64,000 nucleotides of DNA from Microvirga sp. BSC39. Its GTDB lineage: Bacteria; Pseudomonadota; Alphaproteobacteria; Rhizobiales; Beijerinckiaceae. The notes beneath the pieces are model-generated. The model was not told the DNA's origin, did no database searches, and saw only the letters and a program-made list of their open reading frames with translations. Position numbers and translations under genes: made by a program. The stretch covers positions 124,001 to 188,000 of the forward strand of contig NZ_JPUG01000068.1 in assembly GCF_000739015.1 (NCBI RefSeq). The letters are read 5' to 3'. Shown here in pieces: positions 8,472-16,007 of the stretch (position 1 is the first letter of the stretch; each line of letters begins with the position of its first letter).

Positions 8472-9950
8472 ATGTCAGATCGCCTGAACGACGATAACCT
8501 CACGGATCTGCCTGGGGAGGTTCGACGCCCCGCCTATCACCGGAAGGATGTCAGGACAGGCATCGTCCACCTCGGCGTGGGCGCCTTTCACCGGGCGCAT
8601 CAGGCCGTCTATACCGATGACGTCCTGGCAACGGATCTGAGCTGGGGCATCGTGGCCGCAAGCCTGCGCAGCCCTGACACCTACGATGCCCTACAGCCGC
8701 AGGATGGGCTCTACACCCTTTCGGTGCGGTCACAGGAGTGTGAAGCGCTTCGGGTCATCGGCTCGGTCCGCCGCGTCATCGTAGCCCCCCGCGAGACGGA
8801 AGACCTACTCGATACGATGGCGGATCCTCAGACGCGGATCGTGACCTTGACCGTTACCGAAAAGGGCTATTGCCACGATCCGGCGACGGGTGCCCTGAAC
8901 GAGTCGCATCCAGATATCGTGCATGATCTCGCTTATTCGATGAACCCGAAATCCGCCCCTGGCTTCATCGTCGAGGCCCTGCGCCGTCGCCGTATCAACG
9001 GCGTGCCGCCCTTCACCGTGCTGACGTGCGACAACCTTCCGTCCAACGGGCGCACCGTGAAGCGCGTTCTCACCCGCTTTGCCGAACTGGTCGATCCGGA
9101 CCTCGGCCGGTTCGTCGCAGACGAGGTCTCCTGCCCGTCGACTATGGTCGACCGGATCGTGCCCGCCACGAGCGATCAGGACCGTGAGCGGATCGGTGAG
9201 ACGCTCGGCGTTGCGGATGCATGGCCGGTCGTCACCGAGCCCTTCACGCAATGGGTGATCGAGGACCGCTTTCCGCAGGGGCGCCCGGCCTGGGAAAGGG
9301 CAGGCGCCGAGTTCGTGAGCGATGTCGAGCCCTACGAGCATATGAAGCTCAGGCTGCTCAACGGCAGCCACTCGACGCTTGCCTATCTCGGGTATCTCGC
9401 CGGCTATGAGACCGTTGCCGACACCATGGCCGACGAGGCCTTCGTTCGGCTGATCCGGGGCCTCATGGACGAGGAGGTCACGCCGACGCTGCATATGCCG
9501 CCGGGTGCCGATCTGGAATCCTACAAGAGCGCCCTCATCGAGCGGTTCAAGAACCCCGCTCTGAAGCACCGCACGTGGCAGATCGCCATGGATGGCTCGC
9601 AGAAGCTCCCTCAGCGCCTTCTCGGCACGATCCGCGACCGCCTGAGCAGCGGCGCGCCGATCGGGCGGCTGTCACTCGGGGTCGCGGCCTGGATGCGCTA
9701 TGTGACCGGCACCGATGAGAAGGGCGCGGCAATCGACGTTCGCGATCCTATGGCGGCGCGGTTGCGGGAGGTGGCGGATGGGGCAGGGCCGGCAGCCGAA
9801 AATTTGGCTCCTGGCCTGTTCGCCATCCGCGAGATCTTCGGAGATGATCTGCCGGCTGACCCCCGCTTCACAGGCGAGGTCACGGCACACCTGGCACGGC
9901 TTTATGACCTTGGAGCCAAGCGCACGGTCTCCGAGCTCAAAATCGGCTGA
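8472..9950 (+). CDS. uxuB: D-mannonate oxidoreductase (fructuronate reductase), mannitol dehydrogenase family
   Basis: Reduces D-fructuronate to D-mannonate with NADH, the step linking uxaC and uxuA. The 492-residue protein belongs to the long-chain mannitol dehydrogenase family: the N-terminal nucleotide-binding segment GVGAFHRAHQAVYTD and the catalytic segment KLRLLNGSHSTLAYLG (Lys with Asn/His) are intact. Mannitol or arabitol dehydrogenases share these motifs; fructuronate reductase is preferred because the other pathway enzymes flank it. It is the last gene of the rightward operon, convergent with the SET gene 12 bases on. Confidence 0.88.
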   Translation: MSDRLNDDNLTDLPGEVRRPAYHRKDVRTGIVHLGVGAFHRAHQAVYTDDVLATDLSWGIVAASLRSPDTYDALQPQDGLYTLSVRSQECEALRVIGSVRRVIVAPRETEDLLDTMADPQTRIVTLTVTEKGYCHDPATGALNESHPDIVHDLAYSMNPKSAPGFIVEALRRRRINGVPPFTVLTCDNLPSNGRTVKRVLTRFAELVDPDLGRFVADEVSCPSTMVDRIVPATSDQDRERIGETLGVADAWPVVTEPFTQWVIEDRFPQGRPAWERAGAEFVSDVEPYEHMKLRLLNGSHSTLAYLGYLAGYETVADTMADEAFVRLIRGLMDEEVTPTLHMPPGADLESYKSALIERFKNPALKHRTWQIAMDGSQKLPQRLLGTIRDRLSSGAPIGRLSLGVAAWMRYVTGTDEKGAAIDVRDPMAARLREVADGAGPAAENLAPGLFAIREIFGDDLPADPRFTGEVTAHLARLYDLGAKRTVSELKIG

Positions 9951-9962
9951 AGCCGGTAAACC

Positions 9963-10385
9963 CTATCCGGCAGCTTCTTTTTCACGCTTCTTCTGGCACG
10001 AGCGGCACCTGCAGCCATGCGGCTTGATGAAGGTTTCGAAATAGTTCTTTCCGTAATTATACGTGATCTCGTCGCCTGGCTTGATGCGCTTGATGGCCTT
10101 GATGCGGATCTTGCCGCGCGAGATCGTCGCCTGTGCGTTCGGGCGGCATGAATGATTGATGTACCGCGCGGTGTTCCAGCGCGGCGCGCCGTCGATGGTC
10201 CAGCGGCTGTTGATCTCGAACAGGTAGCGCGTATTCCGGCGTCTCTCGACCTCTTCGCTGGTGATCCGGGACCCGACATATTCGATGATGAAGGTCCCCT
10301 TCTCGATGACATCCGTCGCGAAGAGCCCGAGGCCGGTCTCCGAGCGCCCGATGCGAAAGAGGCCTTCCGGCCGTTTGGTACTCAT
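9963..10385 (-). CDS. SET-domain protein (putative lysine methyltransferase)
   Basis: A stand-alone SET domain of about 140 residues. Visible SET motifs: GLGLFAT near the N-terminus, then ARYINHSCRPNA (the NHSC pseudoknot motif that binds S-adenosylmethionine) and GDEITYNYG, followed by a post-SET-like cysteine cluster HGCRCRSC that would bind zinc with the NHSC cysteine. Such proteins transfer methyl groups to protein lysines; bacterial targets are mostly unknown. Start uncertain: ATG at 10385 is used, but GTG at 10391 has a better spaced GGAG. It is divergent from the P450 gene. Confidence 0.88.
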   Translation of the reverse strand: MSTKRPEGLFRIGRSETGLGLFATDVIEKGTFIIEYVGSRITSEEVERRRNTRYLFEINSRWTIDGAPRWNTARYINHSCRPNAQATISRGKIRIKAIKRIKPGDEITYNYGKNYFETFIKPHGCRCRSCQKKREKEAAG

Positions 10386-10520
10386 ATTCACCAAGAGCTC
10401 CGCGATACCTGAGAGACGTTGCAGGGTCCATGCCCGGGAATCATCGATTGATCAAATGGGTCAGCAGGCGATGTTCTCCAGATCCAAAGCCGCGTTTCTG
10501 CGTTCTGTCTCTTGGCGCCT

Positions 10521-10555
10521 TGCCGATGCCGGACAATTCGTGTTCGGCATCGGCA
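10521..10555. repeat. 15-bp inverted repeat upstream of the P450 gene
   Basis: Arms TGCCGATGCCGGACA (10521-10535) and TGTTCGGCATCGGCA (10541-10555) are complementary apart from one G-T position, with a five-base loop. It lies in the divergent SET/P450 spacer, ending 38 bases before the P450 start. There is no T-run after it on either strand, so it is not a standard terminator; it could be an operator or an mRNA leader hairpin. Confidence 0.75.
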
Positions 10556-10593
10556 TATCAAGGTGTGCGTGAGTCGTCTCGAAGAGGAACCGC

Positions 10594-11970
10594 ATGAGCA
10601 TCGATGCCCTTCCCCTCCTGTCGGAGCAGAGCCCCGGCATCGCGGTCAGCCGCCGCTCTCCTCTCTCTGTTCTGCCTGCGCTTGTTCGGGATCCGCTTCA
10701 GGCGCTGCCGCCGGAGGTCTACCGGGAGCCGCTCGTCTATTCGCGGGTCGCCAACCGAGAAAGGATTTTCCTTCTCGATCCGGCACTCATTCAGGAGGCC
10801 CTGGTTCGCAACGCCGATGCCCTGTCGAAGGGAGAGGATGTGCGGCGGGCCCTCGGCCCGGCTCTCGGTCAGGGGCTGTTGACGGCGGACGGCCCCCATT
10901 GGCGCTGGCAGCGCCAATCGGTGGCGCCCGCCTTCCGGCATGAGAAACTCGTCGGGTTGCTTCCTGCGATGATCTCGGCGGCGGAGCGGACCCGTGACCG
11001 TTGGCTCGGCATGGACTCCGGCGCAACGGTCAGGATCGGCCATGAGATGATGCGCACGACCTTCGACATCATAGTCGAGACCATGATGTCGGGTCCGGGC
11101 GGGATCGACGTGGTCCGGGTGGAGCGGGGCATCACGGACTATCTGAAGCCGACAGGCTGGATCTTCGCCCTGAGCATCCTCAACGCGCCCGATTGGGTTC
11201 CGTACCCAGGGCGGGGACGGGCAAGGGCGGCGACAACCTACCTTCGCTCCGCGATCACCGGCATGATCGCCGAACGTCGCCGGGGCGGGGAGGCGCGTGA
11301 GGATCTGGTCGCATTGCTCCTCGGTGCAGCCGATCCCGAGACCGGCCGCACGATGACCGATGACGAAATCGCCGACAACCTTCTGACCTTCATCACGGCC
11401 GGACACGAGACCACCGCCCTCGGGCTTGCCTGGACGCTTCTCCTGCTGGCGCATCATCCGGAGCACGAGGCGAGGGTGCTCGCGGAGATTGATACGGTGA
11501 CCGGAGGTGGCCCGGTTCACACGGAGCATGTTTCCGAGCTTGCCTATACGCGGCAGGTCTTCTCGGAAGCCATGAGGCTCTATCCGCCGGCTCCGATCAT
11601 CACCAGAACGGCAACGCGTGCTTTTCCGCTCGGCGGGTTCATGGTTCCCGAGGGTGCCGTCATCGTCGTTCCCATTCATGCCGTGCACCATCACGCCGCT
11701 ATCTGGGAGCAGCCTGAGCGGTTCGATCCGGAGCGCTTCGCACCGGAGCAGGCGAAGGGACGGCATCGTTACGCCTACATGCCCTTCGGCGCGGGCCCGC
11801 GGATCTGCATCGGCAGCGCTTTCGCCCAGATGGAGGCACTCGCCATTCTCGCCGTCTTACTGAAGGCCGTCCGCCTCCGGCCGGAAACGGGCTCCATGCC
11901 GGCACCCATCATGAAGGTGACGCTGAGGCCGAGGGTGGATGCCGAGATGCTGGTTGAACCACGCTCCTGA
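10594..11970 (+). CDS. Cytochrome P450
   Basis: 458-residue soluble haem monooxygenase. The I-helix oxygen-activation motif AGHETT is at about residue 269, the K-helix ExxR (EAMR) at about 325, and the haem-ligand loop FGAGPRICIG at 398 with Cys405. The length and hydrophobic meander resemble the class II, CYP102-haem-domain-like proteins rather than short CYP101-like ones. No ferredoxin or reductase gene is adjacent, so its electron donor is encoded elsewhere. The ATG is preceded by GAAGAGGA. The substrate is unknown. Confidence 0.95.
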   Translation: MSIDALPLLSEQSPGIAVSRRSPLSVLPALVRDPLQALPPEVYREPLVYSRVANRERIFLLDPALIQEALVRNADALSKGEDVRRALGPALGQGLLTADGPHWRWQRQSVAPAFRHEKLVGLLPAMISAAERTRDRWLGMDSGATVRIGHEMMRTTFDIIVETMMSGPGGIDVVRVERGITDYLKPTGWIFALSILNAPDWVPYPGRGRARAATTYLRSAITGMIAERRRGGEAREDLVALLLGAADPETGRTMTDDEIADNLLTFITAGHETTALGLAWTLLLLAHHPEHEARVLAEIDTVTGGGPVHTEHVSELAYTRQVFSEAMRLYPPAPIITRTATRAFPLGGFMVPEGAVIVVPIHAVHHHAAIWEQPERFDPERFAPEQAKGRHRYAYMPFGAGPRICIGSAFAQMEALAILAVLLKAVRLRPETGSMPAPIMKVTLRPRVDAEMLVEPRS

Positions 11971-12063
11971 ATGAACAGCCGTTCAGGATTGTACGCCTCA
12001 AGGGCGTTCGCCTTCATAAGCGGCGAATATCAGAAGCATGGTGCGTACCTCGCACCAACGCAA

Positions 12064-12447
12064 TCAGACGGCTGCCCTGATCTCCGGAACTGCCAGAACA
12101 CTTTGCAGCGTATCGGCGAAGTTCTGATACGAAAACGGCTTCGACAAGGTTGCGCAGTCCCGGAAACGCTCCGGGAGCGAGCGGAAGTCGTAGCCTGTCG
12201 AGAAAATGAACGGAATTTTGCGGAAGCGCAGAACGTCCGCGACCGGGAACACGACAGATCCATCCACGTTGATGTCGAGAAGGCCGATGTCGATTTCAGC
12301 CTGAAGGGCCAGGGTGAGGGCGTGGTCCAGACGAGCCGCAGGTCCCACGACTTGGCAACCGAAATCCAGAACCATATCCTCGATCAGCATCGAGATCATG
12401 GCCTCGTCTTCGACGATTAGGACCCGCTTTCTGCGATCTTCAAGCAT
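12064..12447 (-). CDS. Single-domain response regulator receiver protein
   Basis: A CheY-like receiver with no output domain, 127 residues from the ATG at 12447, which has an AGGAGGGG site. Phosphorylation residues are in place: acidic pocket E13/D14 (LIVEDE), acceptor D58 (LLDIN) and Lys103 (SKPFS). The close relatives of this sequence type in Rhizobiales are partners or modulators of HWE/HisKA_2 kinases, so it could be served by a kinase such as the one at 60830-63172 (inference). It stands alone, convergent with the P450 gene. Confidence 0.9.
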   Translation of the reverse strand: MLEDRRKRVLIVEDEAMISMLIEDMVLDFGCQVVGPAARLDHALTLALQAEIDIGLLDINVDGSVVFPVADVLRFRKIPFIFSTGYDFRSLPERFRDCATLSKPFSYQNFADTLQSVLAVPEIRAAV

Positions 12448-13186
12448 AAGCCCCTCCTGGCCGGATTCCACCTGATGCTGCACCTATTTGGCGTCGTTAT
12501 TCGAATCAGTTGCAACCACTCTAGTCTGTACGTCGGTTCCGTTCGCTATCTTATGTTATTAAGACTTCCGAAAGGTATGGTAACCCCGCCGACAAGCTAA
12601 AGTAAATACCTAGGTTCCATGCTTCTCATGGAGCCTTTCTGGGGCGATTTCTGTGCGAATGACCGGCGCAACCTTGCTTCCCATGAACTCTTGGAGGGGA
12701 TGATCTGACCCTGCGGCAGGGTGCCGACCCCGAACTGAGCCGGGTGGCAGTCATGGCGGGAAAAGTCATACCAGAACAGAGGCTTGCCGATCAGGTGGTC
12801 GGTCGGATCACATCCACGCTCCCGGCCAAGCTGGAGATGTCCTGGGGGGCATAATAGGAGCAGCGAAAACTTGGCAGCCCGGTCGCCTTGATCGCTTCTT
12901 GGCAATTGAGTTGAGCCGGGGGGTGACGACTTTGCCGTCGCTCACCTCTCACCAAGCCTCGGAGGCTGCTGTTTCTGCCATTTCCCAGGTTCAGCTGGAC
13001 ATAGGTCCTAAAAGCTTGAAGGGAGGCTGGAATTCCCGATGCGAAACCCGGGAATTCGGCCGAACCACCATTTTGAGACCTTGCGTGAAACGTTTAGGTA
13101 TGAGTAGTTATCTTCTTGCTCTCAATGGTTGGGGGCTGTACGCCTATGGGCGTTTAGGAAACATGAGACTTTAGAAGGCAGTCCTG
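12448..13186. other. 739-base spacer without a supported gene; probable leader of the cold-shock gene
   Basis: Short open frames exist on both strands (for example 12597-12905 minus) but none has recognisable motifs, a good ribosome-binding site or the codon pattern of its neighbours. Composition is less GC-rich at 12540-12620 and 13080-13186. A small hairpin ACGCC-TATG-GGCGT lies at 13140-13153, about 35 bases before the cold-shock gene start. A long 5' leader is usual for csp mRNAs, so part of this stretch may be transcribed leader. Confidence 0.45.
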
Positions 13187-13876
13187 ATGGGCCGGGGAAA
13201 TGATCACCGTGATCGCCGACGTCAATTTGGCGGTCAACCCGAAGATCACTGGGGCGATTTCGCTCCGCCAACATCTTTTGAACGGCCCATGCGGCAGCAG
13301 ACATCCTACGGCTCCTCAGCCGCAGGACCGGAGACTGAGGCGCGGGTGAAATGGTTCAACCCTGACAAGGGCTTCGGCTTCGTCGAGATGACCGATGGCT
13401 CGGGCGAGGCGTTCCTGCACGTCCGTCAGGTCGAAGCTGCGGGTCACTCCGCTCTGGAATCCGGCACGACCCTGGTCATCAAGGTCGGCACGGGCCAGAA
13501 GGGCCCGCAGGTCCAGGAAATCGTCAGCGTCGACACCAGCACGGCCGAGCCGGAGCCCCCGCGCGGTGCGCGTCCGCCCCGTCCGCCGCGTGCGGGCGGC
13601 CCCGGCGGCCAGTCCGGCGGGTTCTCCCGCCCGAGCGGCGGCCCCAGCGCACGCCCTGTGAGCGGTCCGCCGGAGGTCCCGGCCACCGTGAAGTGGTTCG
13701 ACTCCGTGAAGGGCTACGGCTTCGTGTCGGTCGAGGGAGAGAGCAAGGACCTGTTCCTGCACATCTCCGTCGTCGAGCGGGCCGGCCTCGGCCAGCTCGA
13801 CCAGGGCCAGGCGGTTCGCGTCGCCATCGTCGAGGGCCGCAAGGGCCCCGAAGTCGGCGCTATCGAACTCGCCTAA
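13187..13876 (+). CDS. Double cold-shock-domain protein
   Basis: 229 residues with two cold-shock domains that bind single-stranded RNA/DNA. Domain 1 (about 50-115) has VKWFNPDKGFGFVEM (RNP1) and AFLHVRQV (RNP2-like); domain 2 (about 165-229) has VKWFDSVKGYGFVSV and LFLHISVV. They are joined by a Pro/Arg/Gly/Ser-rich, probably disordered linker of about 45 residues, and an Arg/polar-rich tail of about 45 residues precedes domain 1. The two-domain architecture is common in alphaproteobacteria, unlike the single-domain enteric CspA. Start ATG at 13187 has an AAGG nine bases upstream. Confidence 0.93.
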   Translation: MGRGNDHRDRRRQFGGQPEDHWGDFAPPTSFERPMRQQTSYGSSAAGPETEARVKWFNPDKGFGFVEMTDGSGEAFLHVRQVEAAGHSALESGTTLVIKVGTGQKGPQVQEIVSVDTSTAEPEPPRGARPPRPPRAGGPGGQSGGFSRPSGGPSARPVSGPPEVPATVKWFDSVKGYGFVSVEGESKDLFLHISVVERAGLGQLDQGQAVRVAIVEGRKGPEVGAIELA

Positions 13877-13903
13877 GAGGCTCTGCCTCCTTTACTTTCC
13901 GTG

Positions 13904-13938
13904 AAAAAGATCCGGGTCCACTGCGTCAGCAGTGGACC
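13904..13938 (-). terminator. Hairpin terminator at the phoH-like 3' end
   Basis: Arms GGTCCACTGC (13915-13924) and GCAGTGGACC (13929-13938) with a four-base loop. On the minus strand it is followed after a few bases by CTTTTT. The right arm lies inside the last codons of the PhoH-like gene, so coding end and terminator overlap. It also sits between two convergent genes and could stop the cold-shock transcript. Confidence 0.65.
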
Positions 13939-14699
13939 TCTTCAAATGCGCGCACCCACATCTCGCAGACCCCGGACCGCACAATGTCGTTGAGGGTGAA
14001 CTCGACGATCGGCACCGGCAGCATCTGCGACTTGATCAGGTGAATGACCGTGCGAAGACCGGACGTCTCGCGCAGGTCGCACTGGCTCACATCCCCGTTG
14101 ATCACCACTTTGCATTCCTCCCCGATCCGGGTGAGGAACGTCTTCATCTCGGCCGGAGTCGCATTCTGCGCCTCGTCGAGAAGGATGAAGGCGTCACGCC
14201 ATGAGCGGCCGCGCATCACCTCGAACGGCACCATTTCGATGTCGCCGTTCTTGATCGCAATGTCGAAGGCCGCTGTGCCGATGCGCTCCTTGATGGCCTC
14301 GATGACAGGTGCTGCCCAGGGACCGAATTTCTCTTCGAGAGTTCCAGGGAAGAAGCCTAGGGAGCGGCCGCTCGGTACGTTGGGGCGCGTGAGAATGATC
14401 TTGCGGATGCGCCGCTGGCGGAACAAGTCCGCCGCATATGTTGCCGCGATCCAGGTTTTGCCGGTGCCTGCCGGCCCGAGAACAACGACCTGGGAGTTGG
14501 TCTTCAAAGCGTCGAGATAATCATCCTGTGTGGCATTGAGCGGTTTGATGGGCGGAAGGCTGCGCTCTCCCTGAAACTTGGATCCGGTGAGGTCGAAGAC
14601 CTGCGCTGTTTCATGGGAGCGGCGGGTCTTGCGTCTCTGCTTCTCATGATGCTTGCTCAATGACCAACTCCGGGGTTTGAAACTGCGCACACCGATCAT
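13926..14699 (-). CDS. PhoH-like ATPase
   Basis: 257-residue cytosolic P-loop ATPase of the PhoH family. Walker A GPAGTGKT at 75-82 and Walker B ILLDEAQNA at about 172-180 are intact, as is the family segment KVVINGDVSQCDL. The first 45 residues are basic and polar. PhoH proteins are helicase-like and often linked to RNA metabolism or phosphate stress; the precise role is not settled. No ybeY or RNase gene is adjacent here. It is convergent with the cold-shock gene. Confidence 0.92.
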   Translation of the reverse strand: MIGVRSFKPRSWSLSKHHEKQRRKTRRSHETAQVFDLTGSKFQGERSLPPIKPLNATQDDYLDALKTNSQVVVLGPAGTGKTWIAATYAADLFRQRRIRKIILTRPNVPSGRSLGFFPGTLEEKFGPWAAPVIEAIKERIGTAAFDIAIKNGDIEMVPFEVMRGRSWRDAFILLDEAQNATPAEMKTFLTRIGEECKVVINGDVSQCDLRETSGLRTVIHLIKSQMLPVPIVEFTLNDIVRSGVCEMWVRAFEEVHC

Positions 14700-15071
14700 C
14701 CAGGCGCCGCGCAGAGGCGTCTGGAGAAAAACTTGCGAGCGAAGTGGGAATACGAGAGCGTGTCGTTGCGGGCGGTGTATGTCCGCGATCCAGAATGAGA
14801 GGATCAGCCTGCCTGCCCATCAAAGCCTATCTTTATCTGCCAGTGGCAAACTATCTTTGATTCTGATGACAGTTTACCGCTGCTACGCCTACCTGCGAGT
14901 CAAATGTTGAGGCGGGCTGCTTGGTTCCAGGGCATAATCCCTCTGCGATACGGAGGGGGGAATTAGCTGTGGATGGCGGCCGCGGTCCTCCGCAATGGGA
15001 TCGTCCTGCCATCCCTCGCCAGGCTCTAACCGCCGATGGTAAGAAAAGAACCTCACAAGGATGAGAGCGGC
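14700..15071. other. 372-base divergent spacer (phoH-like / ribokinase)
   Basis: No gene is supported. It contains an AT-richer patch around 14815-14890 that would suit promoters for the two divergent genes, but I cannot name clear -35/-10 boxes or an operator. Confidence 0.4.
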
Positions 15072-16007
15072 ATGATCGTGGTCTTTGGTTCGATCAACAT
15101 GGATCTCGTCGCGCGGGTGCCGCGCATCGCCCGGCCGGGCGAAACCGTCCTTTCACGCCGGGCCGACAGCTTCTTTGGCGGCAAGGGAGCCAATCAGGCG
15201 GTTGCGGCTGCGCGGATCGGGCAGGGCCGACTAGGACAGGTCGCCATGGTGGGCGCGGTCGGAAACGATCCCTTCGGAATGGCTTGTCTGAAGAACCTGG
15301 AAGACAACGGAATCGATGTTCGGGCCGTTCGGGTTGCCGACGAGCCGACGGGCTGCGCCTTCATCACGGTGGACGAGACCGGCGAAAACGCCATCACGGT
15401 GGCGAGCGGCGCCAACATGGTCCTGCGCTCTGTGGATCTCCCGGACAGCCTGCTGTCGAAGGCTTCCGTGCTGGTGCTCCAGATGGAGGTGTCCCTGGCC
15501 GATAGTCTCGATGCCGCTGCAAGCGCCCGTCGGGCGGGAGCAAGGGTGGTCTGGAATTTCGCTCCCGTCCCGCCCGTCAAAGAGCGTTCAGGCATGGCCG
15601 AACTGCTGGAGGCGACGGACGTGCTGGTCGTCAACGAACACGAGGCGCTCGCCATCGCCGGGATCGTGGGTGTGCCAGCAGGCAACGATTATCTGAAAGC
15701 CGCCACTGCCCTGGGCGGCGATTTCGGCCCAACCTGCATCGTCACGGCCGGCGCTCAAGGGGCCTATGCGGTTTCGCGAGACGGCACACGGATTCATGCT
15801 GCGGCCCGGCCGATCACCCCGGTCGATACCACAGGTGCGGGCGACACCTTTGTCGGGGTGCTGGCAAACGGCTTCGCAGAAGGTTTGGAGATCGGCCCTG
15901 CCATGGAACGGGCCTGTGCTGCAGCCTCCCTGTCCTGCCTGACGCCGGGAGCACAGGCCGGTATGCCCAGGGGTGAGGCCCTGGAGCATTATCTCTCCCA
16001 GGCCTGA
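15072..16007 (+). CDS. rbsK: Ribokinase (PfkB family)
   Basis: Phosphorylates D-ribose at O5 for entry into the pentose phosphate pathway. 311 residues from ATG 15072 (MIVVFGSINMD); an upstream in-frame ATG at 15036 adds 12 unconserved residues. The sugar-binding signature FGGKGANQAVAAAR is near residues 35-48 and the ATP/anion-hole signature DTTGAGDT at 252-259, with Asp258 as catalytic base. Its 3' end overlaps the convergent AGE isomerase gene by 19 bases. It faces the sugar operon and is the probable salvage kinase for it, though on a separate transcript. Confidence 0.88.
   Translation: MIVVFGSINMDLVARVPRIARPGETVLSRRADSFFGGKGANQAVAAARIGQGRLGQVAMVGAVGNDPFGMACLKNLEDNGIDVRAVRVADEPTGCAFITVDETGENAITVASGANMVLRSVDLPDSLLSKASVLVLQMEVSLADSLDAAASARRAGARVVWNFAPVPPVKERSGMAELLEATDVLVVNEHEALAIAGIVGVPAGNDYLKAATALGGDFGPTCIVTAGAQGAYAVSRDGTRIHAAARPITPVDTTGAGDTFVGVLANGFAEGLEIGPAMERACAAASLSCLTPGAQAGMPRGEALEHYLSQA

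Noticed and set aside
12484..12560. Possible general-stress (EcfG) promoter upstream of the receiver gene
   Set aside because: On the minus strand GGAAC occurs, but the -10 CGTT is not found at the required 16-17 base spacing. A scan of other gene starts by eye found no convincing GGAAC-N16/17-CGTT.
12597..12905. 102-residue minus-strand frame in the long spacer
   Set aside because: No motif, no ribosome site and unlike codon use; could be decayed coding DNA but cannot be supported as a gene.
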